DNA of 64,000 bases from RPQJ01 sp963706535 (GTDB lineage Bacteria > Pseudomonadota > Gammaproteobacteria > Steroidobacterales > Steroidobacteraceae), in NCBI GenBank assembly GCA_963706535.1, contig CAVPMU010000010.1, forward strand, positions 65,498-129,497, in the 5' to 3' direction. The position numbers and the translations under genes were made by a program. Of this stretch, positions 26,719-35,100 are shown one piece after another. The notes beneath the pieces are model-generated. The model worked only from the letters and a program-made list of their open reading frames with translations, ran no database searches and was not told where the DNA came from. The number at the start of each line of letters is the position of its first letter. Position 1 is the first letter of the stretch.

Positions 26719-28151
26719 CAGGCTTCCAGCACCCAGGTGTCCTTGGTGCCGCCGCCCTGGGACGAGTTGACGACCAGTGAGCCCGCGCGCAACGCCACCC
26801 GCGTGAGTCCACCCGGCACGATCGAGACATCGCGCCCCGACAGCACGAAGGGGCGCAGGTCGATGTGCCGCGGCGCGACACCCTGCTCGACGAAAGTGGG
26901 GCAGGTGGACAGCGCCAGCGTCGGCTGCGCGATGTACTTCTCCGGCGCGGCGAGGATGCGCAGGCGGAAGTCCTCGCGCTCGGCCTCGGACGCGGTCGGT
27001 CCCACCAGCATCCCGTAGCCGCCCGCACCGTGCACTTCCTTGACCACCAGCTCGTCCAGGTGCGCGAGCGCGTAGGCGAGGTCGTCGGGCCGCCGCAGGA
27101 TCCACGTCGGGACGTTGGCGAGCAGTGGCTCCTCGCCGAGGTAGAACCTCACCATGTCCGGCACGTACGGGTAGATCGACTTGTCGTCGGCGATGCCCGT
27201 GCCGATCGCGTTGGCGATGGTGACGCGGCCCGCGCGATAGGCCGTCATCAGCCCCGGCACGCCGAGCGCCGAATCCGGGCGGAACACCAGCGGGTCGAGG
27301 AAGTCGTCGTCGATGCGGCGGTAGATGACGTGCACCCGCTGCCGGCCCTGCGTCGTGCGCATGTAGACGAAACCGTCGCGCACGAAGAGGTCCTGGCCCT
27401 CGACCAGCTCCACGCCCATCTGCTGCGCGAGGAATGCGTGCTCGAAGTAGGCGCTGTTGTTGGCGCCCGGCGTGAGCACCACTACCACCGGATCGGCGAC
27501 GCCCGCGGGCGCCACGCTCGCGAGGTTCTCCAGCAGCCGGTCCGGGTAATGTTCGACCGGGGCGACGCGGTTCAGCGCGAAGAGTTCGGGGAAGAGCCGC
27601 ATCATCATCTTGCGGTCCTCGAGCATGTAGGAGACGCCCGAGGGCACGCGCAGGTTGTCCTCGAGGACATAGAATTCACCCTGGCCCGCGCGCACGACGT
27701 CGATGCCGGCGATGTGCGCGTAGGTGCCGCCCGGCACGTCGAGGCCCTGCATCTCGGGGCGATACTGCGGATTGCAGAAGATCTGCTCGGGGGCGAGCAC
27801 ACCCGCCCCGAGGATGTCCTGCCGGTGGTAGATGTCGGCGATGAAGGCGTTGAGCGTGCGCACGCGCTGGCGCAGGCCAGCGGCGAGTTGGCTCCACTCG
27901 CCGGCCGAGAGCACCCGCGGCACGATGTCGAACGGGATCAAGCGTTCGTTGCCGTCACTCTCGCCGTAGACCGAGAAAGTGATGCCGACGCGGTGGAACA
28001 GGCTGTCTGCCTCGGCGCGTCGCTGGCGCAGCGCATCCTCGGGCTGGCGGAGCAGCCAGTCGGAAAACGCGAGGTAGTGCGGCCGCACGCGCCCGTCGGC
28101 CGTGTACATCTCGTCGTAGGCGATCGCTGGGCGGTGCCGCGGGGATTCCAT
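26718..28151 (-). CDS. Circularly permuted ATP-grasp ligase of the Anbu operon
   Basis: A 477-residue enzyme of the type-2 circularly permuted ATP-grasp family, first gene of the operon. It shows YDEMYTADGRVRPHY near the N-terminus, then IPFDIVPRVLSAGEW, FYVLEDNLRVPSGVSYMLEDR and VKEVHGAGGYGMLVGP, and ends with VNSSQGGGTKDTWVLEA. It is predicted to form an amide or peptide bond with ATP, perhaps adding a peptide-like tag. Start chosen at ATG 28151 (MESPRHRPA), with GGGGG eight bases upstream. An upstream TTG at 28187 would add 12 residues. Confidence 0.92.
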   Translation of the reverse strand: MESPRHRPAIAYDEMYTADGRVRPHYLAFSDWLLRQPEDALRQRRAEADSLFHRVGITFSVYGESDGNERLIPFDIVPRVLSAGEWSQLAAGLRQRVRTLNAFIADIYHRQDILGAGVLAPEQIFCNPQYRPEMQGLDVPGGTYAHIAGIDVVRAGQGEFYVLEDNLRVPSGVSYMLEDRKMMMRLFPELFALNRVAPVEHYPDRLLENLASVAPAGVADPVVVVLTPGANNSAYFEHAFLAQQMGVELVEGQDLFVRDGFVYMRTTQGRQRVHVIYRRIDDDFLDPLVFRPDSALGVPGLMTAYRAGRVTIANAIGTGIADDKSIYPYVPDMVRFYLGEEPLLANVPTWILRRPDDLAYALAHLDELVVKEVHGAGGYGMLVGPTASEAEREDFRLRILAAPEKYIAQPTLALSTCPTFVEQGVAPRHIDLRPFVLSGRDVSIVPGGLTRVALRAGSLVVNSSQGGGTKDTWVLEA

Positions 28152-28483
28152 CGAGAACCCCCAAGCGAATTTCGTGCCAGCCGCCAATCGACGCGGATTA
28201 CGGCCGTCGACCGCACCTTGTCGGTGCGGCCGGGCGCACCACGAAGGCCGCCGCGCCCCCGATTGGTGCGCGGACGCAGGCCCGGGACCAGCTGCGGCGG
28301 CGCAGTTCGTCGCGAGCGCGATTCAACGCCAGGACCGGCACGAACGTGCTGATGAGTGCTCCTCGAGGGTGCGTGAAAGGTCAGTTGTTTCAGCAGCTTG
28401 TAACCGTTTATTCATCTGGCATACACAAAGCGGTAGCGCTCGCCCGTTACCTTGGCCACGTTCGCGGCAACGGCGGAGCCGAC
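28152..28483. other. Intergenic region between divergent ATP-grasp and PAP2 genes
   Basis: About 330 bases without a convincing gene. It must hold the Anbu-operon promoter on the minus strand and the PAP2 promoter on the plus strand. The AT-richer stretch around 28380-28430, with TTGTAA and GCATAC about 17 bases apart, is a weak candidate for the latter. No repeats of the families seen elsewhere in the window were found. Confidence 0.4.
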
Positions 28484-29026
28484 ATGCACGAAACGCAGAC
28501 GAGCGGGAAGTGGCAGCGCTTCGACGTGCTGGAGCAGTCGCTGTGCCTGCGGGTCAATCGCGGGTGCCGCAACTCCTCCGTCCGCCGCTTCTTCGGCGGC
28601 GTGAGCCGGCTTGGCGACGGGATCTTCTGGTACCTGCTGATGCTCACCCTGGCGACGAGCGGCGTCGAAGGGGCGAGCGTGGCTGCCCAGATGGCGGTCA
28701 CCGGACTCGCCGGTCTCGCGATATACCGGCAACTGAAGCACCGCCTGGTTCGCGAGCGTCCCTACATCGCGCATCCAGGCATCCACCTCGGTACCGCGCC
28801 GCTCGATCGCTACAGCTTCCCGTCGGGGCACACGCTCCATGCGGTGACATTCACGGTGATCGCAACGGCGCACATTCCGGAGCTAGCCATCGTGGTCGTG
28901 CCCTTCGCGCTGCTGGTCGCAGCTTCACGCGTGGTGCTGGGACTCCACTACCCGACCGACGTGGCGGCGGGTGCATTGATCGGCCTGGTGCTGGCGGCGA
29001 CAAGCCTCAACCTCACCGGAGGATGA
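28484..29026 (+). CDS. PAP2-family phosphatase
   Basis: A 180-residue membrane phosphatase of the PAP2 superfamily, probably acting on a lipid or undecaprenyl pyrophosphate. All three signature motifs are present: K85-x6-RP (KHRLVRERP), PSGH at 113-116, and SR-x5-H-x3-D at 148-159 (SRVVLGLHYPTD). Four or five membrane segments are visible. Start chosen at ATG 28484, preceded by GGAG; an upstream in-frame ATG at 28346 adds an unlikely extension. The 3' end overlaps the convergent GH31 gene by 14 bases. Confidence 0.88.
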   Translation: MHETQTSGKWQRFDVLEQSLCLRVNRGCRNSSVRRFFGGVSRLGDGIFWYLLMLTLATSGVEGASVAAQMAVTGLAGLAIYRQLKHRLVRERPYIAHPGIHLGTAPLDRYSFPSGHTLHAVTFTVIATAHIPELAIVVVPFALLVAASRVVLGLHYPTDVAAGALIGLVLAATSLNLTGG

Positions 29027-31250
29027 TCTGCTGTACGTCGAGCGGGGCGCGCAGCGCCATCATCACCGCGCGGCGGTCTTCGTAGGCGAGGTTCCTGAAC
29101 GTCAGGTCCCGCCGCTCGCCGTCCACCAGGGCGTAGGAGAAATCGGGGGGCACCCGTAGTTCGAAATGACTCTGCGCCGGTTCGAAGGTGTTTGAGAGAC
29201 GGCTGAAGCGAACTGCCAGCTGTCCCGTCAGCCGCTCGACGGATGCTTCATTGACGTAGCGGGCGCCGTGCGTCGATTCCCCGTCGTCGAGAAACAGCGA
29301 GCCGCGACGGACGATTCCCGGTGGGGGCGGCGAGACCTCGAGCGCCAGCGGCATCCGCAGTGTCTCCATCGCGTTGTGCGCCGGCTCTGCAAGGAACAGT
29401 GGCGCACCCGCCTGCACGAACAGCGGCGTCGTTCCGAGTGGCGCATCGACGACGTGGTCGCGCCCGCCGTCGAGGAACGCGCCCGAGTTCCAGTCCGCCC
29501 ACGATCCTTCCGGCAGCCAGGCCGTGCGCCGTGTGGCGCCCCTCTCGAGGACGGGCGCTGCGAGGACGTGTTCACCCAGCAGGAACTGGTCCTTGCCCGC
29601 ACCATCGGGCACGTCGAAGTGCATGTGCAACGGGCGCACGATGGGTAGTCCCTCCGTGTGCGCGTCGAGCGCCAGCCGGTAGAGCAGCGGCAACAGTCGG
29701 TACCGCCGCCTCAGCACGGCCCGCGTGAGCTTCAATGCACGCGTGCCGAAGCTCCACGGCTCCTGGCTCCAGGCATAGAGCGTGCAGTGCACGCGGAAGA
29801 ACGGCATGAGGGCGCCGAGTTCCATCCAGCGCACGAACAGCTCGGCCGACGGACGCAGTGGCTTGACGGCGCCGTACTTGCCGGGACCGCGCCCGAACCC
29901 GCCCACGTCCGCGCCGGTGAGCGGGACACCGCTCAAGCCGAGGTTGAGCGCCATGTGCAGGTTCTCGCGCAAGTGTTCCCAGCTCGAGTGGTTGTCGCCC
30001 GTCCACACGGCCGCATGCCGCTGGATGCCGAGAAAGCCGGAGCGCGACAGCACGAATGGACGCGTGTGCGGTCGCAGGCGCTCCAGCCCCGTCACCGTTG
30101 CCTCGGCCATGTCGTTCGCGTAGAGGTTGCGCACGCGTCGATGCGGCACGCCGTGGTGGTGGACGTCCTCGGCGAGCGGGTCGTATACCTTGCCAACCTG
30201 GAACACCGGATCGTTCATGTCGTTCCAGAAGCCCGCCACGCCGGCTTCGATCAGCGGTTCGTGGAGCCTGCCCCAGGCCATGCGCACCGCCGGCTGGCTG
30301 AAGTCGGGGAAGGCGGTCGCCCCTGGCCACACCTGGCCGTGGTACTCGCTGCCATCCGCGCGCTCCAGCAGCATGTCGCGGGACCGCAGCTGTTCGTAGG
30401 CTGGCATTGGCGCGACCGCCACGCCCGGATCGACGATCGCCAGCGTGCGGAAGCCCAGCGCGTGAAGGTCGTCGTGCATGCGGCGCGGCTGCGGAAAGCG
30501 CTCCGGGCTGAACGTGAATACCCGGTAGCGATCCATGTAGTGGATGTCGAGGTGGATGACGTCGGCGGGCAGGGCGAGATCGCGGAAACGACGCGCGATA
30601 TCGAGCACGGTTTGCTGCGTCCGGTAGGACCAGCGGGACTGGTGGAAGCCGAGGGCCCACGCGGGCGGCAGGAAGGTGCGGCCGACGAGTGCGGCGAGGT
30701 CGCGCGCGATGTCGGGCATGGAGCCGCGGAACACGATCACGTCGAGGGGATCACCGTCGGTGTCGCAGGCAGCCGTGATCGATACCCTGCCATCGCTGAT
30801 TTCGACATCCAGCGGCAGCGTCGTCGCGACGAGCACGCCGAACACGTGCGGCCCACGTCGGGCGATGAAGAAAGGCAGCGCGGTGTAGCTCGCCCCCGGG
30901 ATGCCGTAGAACAGCGTATCGCGGGTCATGATGCGGAACCGCTGGTCGTTGCGGTCTGGTCGACCCGTGGCGGCGCCGAACCCCAGGATCTCCGCATCGC
31001 CGACGTCGATCGTCAGGCCGAAGGGCGACACCTCCGCGGCGCCGGCGAGGACCGGTGCACCGTCGTCGCGAAGCTCGAACCGCGTACCGTCGTGGATCAG
31101 TTCGACGAGGCCGTCATGTCCCCAGCCGGGTGCGTCGGGCGCGAGAAACCGCAGTTCCGGGAGCCGGTCGGTGCCGACGACTAAGCGCAGGATCCGCCCG
31201 CCGGGTCCGGCACCGCGTGCGGCCACGACAGGTTCCTTGCGACCCGACAT
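29013..31250 (-). CDS. Glycoside hydrolase family 31 alpha-glucosidase
   Basis: A 745-residue enzyme that releases alpha-linked glucose or xylose. The GH31 barrel is recognised by WALGFHQSRWSYRTQ, the nucleophile region GFWNDMNDP (the usual WxDMNEP), and the acid/base region VWTGDNHSSWEHL. GLSGVPLTGADVGGFGR and FFRVHCTLYAWSQEPW follow. A C-terminal beta-sandwich ends at LRAPLDVQQIILR. No signal peptide is visible, so it is probably cytoplasmic and may work on maltose, trehalose-derived glucans or glycogen fragments. Start at ATG 31250. Confidence 0.94.
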   Translation of the reverse strand: MSGRKEPVVAARGAGPGGRILRLVVGTDRLPELRFLAPDAPGWGHDGLVELIHDGTRFELRDDGAPVLAGAAEVSPFGLTIDVGDAEILGFGAATGRPDRNDQRFRIMTRDTLFYGIPGASYTALPFFIARRGPHVFGVLVATTLPLDVEISDGRVSITAACDTDGDPLDVIVFRGSMPDIARDLAALVGRTFLPPAWALGFHQSRWSYRTQQTVLDIARRFRDLALPADVIHLDIHYMDRYRVFTFSPERFPQPRRMHDDLHALGFRTLAIVDPGVAVAPMPAYEQLRSRDMLLERADGSEYHGQVWPGATAFPDFSQPAVRMAWGRLHEPLIEAGVAGFWNDMNDPVFQVGKVYDPLAEDVHHHGVPHRRVRNLYANDMAEATVTGLERLRPHTRPFVLSRSGFLGIQRHAAVWTGDNHSSWEHLRENLHMALNLGLSGVPLTGADVGGFGRGPGKYGAVKPLRPSAELFVRWMELGALMPFFRVHCTLYAWSQEPWSFGTRALKLTRAVLRRRYRLLPLLYRLALDAHTEGLPIVRPLHMHFDVPDGAGKDQFLLGEHVLAAPVLERGATRRTAWLPEGSWADWNSGAFLDGGRDHVVDAPLGTTPLFVQAGAPLFLAEPAHNAMETLRMPLALEVSPPPPGIVRRGSLFLDDGESTHGARYVNEASVERLTGQLAVRFSRLSNTFEPAQSHFELRVPPDFSYALVDGERRDLTFRNLAYEDRRAVMMALRAPLDVQQIILR

Positions 31251-31333
31251 GTTGCAAGGCTAGGGGCCTTCCGTGACGGTTCGGTGACGCCGCACACGCT
31301 GCGTGCCGCATGCGGCCGTGCGCCGCTGCGTCC

Positions 31334-31819
31334 TCAATAGCGCCCGTGCGTCTTGTAGAGGTAGTTGGTGAGCTCGGCGGTCTGCATCGAGAGGCGGCGC
31401 TGGATCTCGTGGACGACGCGCACGATGGCGCGCATGACGTGGTAGACGACCTTGGGACGCGTCTCGAGCAGTCCCTCGAGCGCGTCGCGACTCAGGCCCA
31501 GCACCCGCGTGTCGCTCAATGCGACGAGGGACGCGTAACGCTGGCTGCCGTCGAGGAAGGAGAGTTCGCCCACGACGTTGCCGGGACGGATCGCATTCAG
31601 AGTGACTTCGTTCGTGGTGCCCGCAGCTTTCACCACACCGAGCACGCCGCTCGCCACCACGTAGAGGTGATCGTCGGTCGAGCCTTCTTCGACGAGCACC
31701 TCGCCGTGCTTCAGGTCGCGCAGCGACATGGCCGCGGCGAGGATCCTGCGTTCCTCGTCGTTCAGCTCGACCGCCAGCTTCGACGTGCTGAGTCCTTCGA
31801 AAATGCCCGCTTCGCTCAT
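31334..31819 (-). CDS. Stand-alone cyclic-nucleotide-binding domain protein
   Basis: A 161-residue Crp-like sensor domain with no winged helix behind it. The beta-roll runs from about 30 to 145: LKHGEVLVEEGSTDDHLYVVASG, then PGNVVGELSFLDGSQRYASLVALSD, which includes the phosphate-binding-cassette-like GELSFLDGSQRYAS. A C-terminal helix (HVMRAIVRVVHEIQRRL) may dimerise. It probably regulates a partner by binding cAMP or another ligand, or acts as a structural module. Start chosen at ATG 31819 (MSEAGIFEGL); the frame stays open further upstream without a better start. Confidence 0.82.
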   Translation of the reverse strand: MSEAGIFEGLSTSKLAVELNDEERRILAAAMSLRDLKHGEVLVEEGSTDDHLYVVASGVLGVVKAAGTTNEVTLNAIRPGNVVGELSFLDGSQRYASLVALSDTRVLGLSRDALEGLLETRPKVVYHVMRAIVRVVHEIQRRLSMQTAELTNYLYKTHGRY

Positions 31820-31980
31820 GGTCGTTCGCTCCGCACGTCGAGTGTGTCGATGGCCGGATTCTCGCGGCACGGCCGGTCCGCGGATAGTAAGTGTATCCCG
31901 CGATCCCGCTGAAACGTCGAGCTGGGCGATGTCGCCCGCGTTTCGCAGAAACGTCGGCTGGAGTCGTGTCATGCCGCAGC

Positions 31981-32288
31981 GACATGAGTTTCTGTACGAA
32001 CACGGCAGAAATGCAGTTTGCGGCCTGGGCTGTATGCAAATACAGTCTGATGGTCGCTCGCGTCAACGCGTGCGACGTGCTCTTTGACAAATTGATCGAG
32101 CTTCGACGGCGGCTGGCGAATGCGATTCAGCTGAATCGCCGGGCGTATGGCCATTGCGATTCAGCTGAATCGTGTGACGTGTCGCCGCTGCAATTCAGCT
32201 GAAGCGTGGGGGTTGGTCGCTGCGATTCCGCTGGGATGCTGGAAGGTCTGCTTGCTGCACCTGGCGTGCGGACGTTCCAGCTGAATCG
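31981..32288 (+). ncRNA. Candidate non-coding element A: conserved leader, boxA-like site and palindrome cluster
   Basis: No gene lies here. Three parts are visible on the plus strand. First, a leader (31981-32021) contains AAATGCAGTTTGC at 32009-32021. Second, TGCTCTTTGACAA at 32078-32090 closely matches the rRNA antitermination site boxA. Third, a cluster of 17-18 base palindromes: a perfect one, GCGATTCAGCTGAATCGC, at 32122-32139, and variants at 32156-32172, 32190-32206, 32222-32239 and 32274-32288. Each could fold as a short hairpin. The element at 47165-47366 on the minus strand has the same three parts in the same order. No rRNA, tRNA or CRISPR repeat follows. Transcription and function are inferred. 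Confidence 0.55.
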
Positions 32289-32309
32289 TGATTCCTGTGT
32301 GCAAGCCGG

Positions 32310-33686
32310 TCAGCGCTTGATCGCGGCATATGCCGCCAGGGCCGCCGCCCGGCTCTCACGAAAATCGACGATCGGCGTCGCGTACCCGCCATCGTCGCCG
32401 ACCAGCTCAGGCACCCAGCGACGGACGTACGCGCCCTCAGGGTCATACCGCTCCGCCTGCAGCGACGGATTGAAGATCCGGAAGAACGGCGAGGCATCGG
32501 CGCCGCAACCCGCGGTCCACTGCCAGCCGAGCGTGTTGTTGGCGAGGTCGGCATCCACCAGCGTGTCCCAGAACCAGCGCGCGCCCGCGAGCCACGGCTG
32601 CCGCAGGTTCTTGGCGAGCAGCGACGCGACGATCATCCGCACGCGGTTGTGCATCCAGCCCGTGGTCCACAGTTCGCGCATGCCGGCATCGACCAGCGGA
32701 TAACCCGTGCGCCCGCGCTGCCAGGCCTCGAGCAGGTCATTGCGCGGCTCCCACGCAAAGCGCTCGAAGCGCGCATCGAGCGGCTGTGTGGCGGTGTGCG
32801 GAAAGTGATGCAGCAGGTGATGCGCGAATTCGCGCCAACCGAGCTGCCGCACGAACGCGTCCCCGGCGGACTGCGCATCGGGTCGCTCAAGCAGCGCATT
32901 GCGCACGGCGGCGAGGCATTGCCGCGGACCCACTTCGCCGAAGTGCAGGTAGGGCGACAGGCGCGAGGTGTTCGCCTGGTCGGGACGATTGCGTCCGTCG
33001 GCGTAGTCGGCCATCGCGCCATCGCAGAACGCCTCGAGTCGATCGAGTCCGCCCCGTTCACCCGGGACCCAGGCCACCGCGAGTCCCCGGTCCCAGTGGA
33101 CCGTGGGCAGCAACGCCAGTTCCTCGAGAGTGACGCCGGACGAAGCGACAGGCGGGGCGGGGATGCGTTCGGGCGGCGGCAAGGGCTGCGGCCGAGTGTC
33201 GAGCAGCGCCACGCAACTGCGCCAGAAGGGCGTAAAGACACGGTAGGGGTCGCCCTGCGACGTCCGCGTGTCCCAGGGCTCGACCAGCAGTGCGGCGTTG
33301 AAGCTCCCGGCGTCGAGCCCGGCGTCGCGCAGCGCCACCTTGATGCGCGTATCGCGCGCGACGATCGCCGGATCGTAGAGGCGATTCCAGTACACGCTTT
33401 CCGCGCCCGTCTCGTGCGCGACGCGCAGGAGCGCATCGAGCGTGGGCCCGCGACGGATGCACAACTCGCCACCGCGCTCGCGCAAGGCCTCGCCGAGGCG
33501 GGCAAGGCTGTGATGCAGCCACCAGCGACCCGCGGCGCCGGGCGCCCACTCGCCTTCGTCCTCCGGGGCGTGCACGTAGAGCGCGACGATGCGCTCGGCG
33601 CGCTCGCAGGCCGCGACCAGGGCCGGGTTGTCGGTGAGCCTGAGGTCGCGGCGGAACCAGACGACGGCCGTGGCTGCACCGCTCAC
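32310..33686 (-). CDS. phrB: Deoxyribodipyrimidine photo-lyase (CPD photolyase)
   Basis: Repairs cyclobutane pyrimidine dimers with blue light. The 458-residue protein has the N-terminal alpha/beta antenna domain (AVVWFRRDLRLTDNPALVAA) and a helical FAD domain. The FAD domain carries FRLSPYLHFGEVGPRQ-like residues (here TSRLSPYLHFGEVGPRQ), GYPLVDAGMRELWTTGWMHNRVRMIVASLLAKNL and WFWDTLVDADLANNTLGWQWTAGCG, the flavin-binding and Trp-tetrad region. Start codon is GTG at 33686. The 3' end is 22 bases from the palindrome cluster of element A, facing it. Confidence 0.96.
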   Translation of the reverse strand: MSGAATAVVWFRRDLRLTDNPALVAACERAERIVALYVHAPEDEGEWAPGAAGRWWLHHSLARLGEALRERGGELCIRRGPTLDALLRVAHETGAESVYWNRLYDPAIVARDTRIKVALRDAGLDAGSFNAALLVEPWDTRTSQGDPYRVFTPFWRSCVALLDTRPQPLPPPERIPAPPVASSGVTLEELALLPTVHWDRGLAVAWVPGERGGLDRLEAFCDGAMADYADGRNRPDQANTSRLSPYLHFGEVGPRQCLAAVRNALLERPDAQSAGDAFVRQLGWREFAHHLLHHFPHTATQPLDARFERFAWEPRNDLLEAWQRGRTGYPLVDAGMRELWTTGWMHNRVRMIVASLLAKNLRQPWLAGARWFWDTLVDADLANNTLGWQWTAGCGADASPFFRIFNPSLQAERYDPEGAYVRRWVPELVGDDGGYATPIVDFRESRAAALAAYAAIKR

Positions 33687-33708
33687 GGCCGATCGTCCGG
33701 GTGAGGCG

Positions 33709-34593
33709 TCAGACGGCCTGCGAGCGCAGCGCGGCGATGCGCTCCTCGAGCGGCGGGTGCGTCATGAACAGCTTCTTGAGCCCGGCGGCGCGGCCGCCCG
33801 AGATGCCGAACGCGGCCATCTTTTCGGGCAGCGGGCCGGCATGGCGCTGCTGCAGCCGCTCGAGCGCGCCGATCATCGCGCCGCGGCCGGCGAGGCGCGC
33901 GCCACCGGAATCGGCGCGGAACTCGCGCTGCCGCGAGAACCACATCACGATCATCGTGGCGAACAGGCCGAGCACGATCTCGGCGATGATGGTCGTGACC
34001 CAGAACGCCGGGCCGTGTCCCTGCTCGGTCTTGAACACCACTCGGTCGACCGTGTGGCCGATGATGCGGGCGAAGAACACCACGAAGGTGTTCACGACGC
34101 CCTGGATCAGTGCGAGCGTCACCATGTCGCCGTTCGCGACGTGGCTCACCTCGTGGGCGAGCACCGCCGTGGCCTCGGCCTGCGACATGTTCTGCAGCAG
34201 GCCGGTGCTGACGGCGACGAGCGCGGCATCACGGCGCGCGCCGGTCGCGAAGGCGTTGGGTTCGGGGGAATCGAAGATGCCGACCTCGGGCATGCCGATG
34301 CCGGCCTGCTGGGCCTGCATCTGCACGGTGTTCACGAGCCAGGCCTCGGTGGAGTTTGCCGGCTGTGTGATCACCTTCACGCCCATCATCCGCTTCGCCG
34401 TCCACTTGGAGATGGCGAGCGAGAACAGCGAGCCGGTGAAGCCTATGACGGCCGCAAAGATGAGCAGCGCGCCGAGGTTCAGGTCCACGCCCTGCGCATC
34501 GAGGATGCTCTCGACGCCGAGCAGCCGCAGCACGATGCTGAGCAGCACGATGATGGCGAGGTTGGTGGCGAGGAACAGGGCAATGCGCTTCAT
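33709..34593 (-). CDS. htpX: Membrane metalloprotease HtpX
   Basis: A 294-residue inner-membrane zinc protease of family M48 that degrades misfolded membrane proteins. Two N-terminal helices (about 5-25 and 40-60) precede the catalytic motif HEVSH at 147-151, then two more helices and the third zinc ligand in SRQREFRADSGGARLAG. Length equals E. coli HtpX. Starts at ATG 34593, 22 bases upstream of phrB on the same strand, so the two may share a transcript. Confidence 0.96.
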   Translation of the reverse strand: MKRIALFLATNLAIIVLLSIVLRLLGVESILDAQGVDLNLGALLIFAAVIGFTGSLFSLAISKWTAKRMMGVKVITQPANSTEAWLVNTVQMQAQQAGIGMPEVGIFDSPEPNAFATGARRDAALVAVSTGLLQNMSQAEATAVLAHEVSHVANGDMVTLALIQGVVNTFVVFFARIIGHTVDRVVFKTEQGHGPAFWVTTIIAEIVLGLFATMIVMWFSRQREFRADSGGARLAGRGAMIGALERLQQRHAGPLPEKMAAFGISGGRAAGLKKLFMTHPPLEERIAALRSQAV

Positions 34594-34786
34594 CTATGTT
34601 CACTCCGGGTCGATCGTGGGATCTCGTGGACCGAGCGTGGGGGTAGGGGAACTGCTTTCAAGGCCTGGCCCCGACTCTTCGTATGGCCAGGGCCCGGTGG
34701 CTTCAAGCATACTGCACGAAGTATAAAACCGGAACTCCGCTTCAGACATGGCGACCAGCGGGGAGTTCCGTCGTGGAGGGCAGGGT

Positions 34787-35089
34787 ATGCGCACGAACGC
34801 CGGGCGGCACTGGACCTTTCTGAGCAACCACGGCCACGTGCTGGTCTGCCTCGCGCTCGACCCCAATGCGCGCCTGCGCAACGTCGCCACCCAGGTGGGC
34901 ATCACCGAGCGCGCCGTCCAGAAGATCGTCGGCGACCTCGAGGAGGCCGGCGTGCTGGTGAGGCAGCGGTCGGGCCGTCGCAACAGCTATCATCTGAACG
35001 CGAACGCCCCGTTGCGACACGCGCTCGAGGCCCATCGGACCGTGGGCGCGCTGCTGGGCCTGCTCGCGGGCCGCAAGCCTGCCGCCTGA
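34787..35089 (+). CDS. Small winged-helix DNA-binding protein
   Basis: A 100-residue protein with a MarR/ArsR-type winged helix: helix-turn-helix LRNVATQVGITERAVQKIVGDLEEAGVL (about 35-62), then a wing RQRSGRRNSYHLN. No ligand domain follows, only a short C-terminal helix. ATG 34787 is chosen because GGAGGG lies six bases upstream; an earlier in-frame ATG at 34748 has no ribosome site. Probably a local transcriptional regulator; target unknown. It is divergent from htpX and 11 bases upstream of the CHAD gene. Confidence 0.78.
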   Translation: MRTNAGRHWTFLSNHGHVLVCLALDPNARLRNVATQVGITERAVQKIVGDLEEAGVLVRQRSGRRNSYHLNANAPLRHALEAHRTVGALLGLLAGRKPAA

Positions 35090-35100
35090 GTTGGATCCGG

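Noticed and set aside
32078..32090. Start of an rRNA operon because of the boxA-like sequence
   Set aside because: No 16S sequence follows; photolyase lies immediately downstream in the opposite direction.
31981..32288. CRISPR array
   Set aside because: The palindromes differ from one another, spacing varies, no spacers of equal length exist and no cas gene is nearby.
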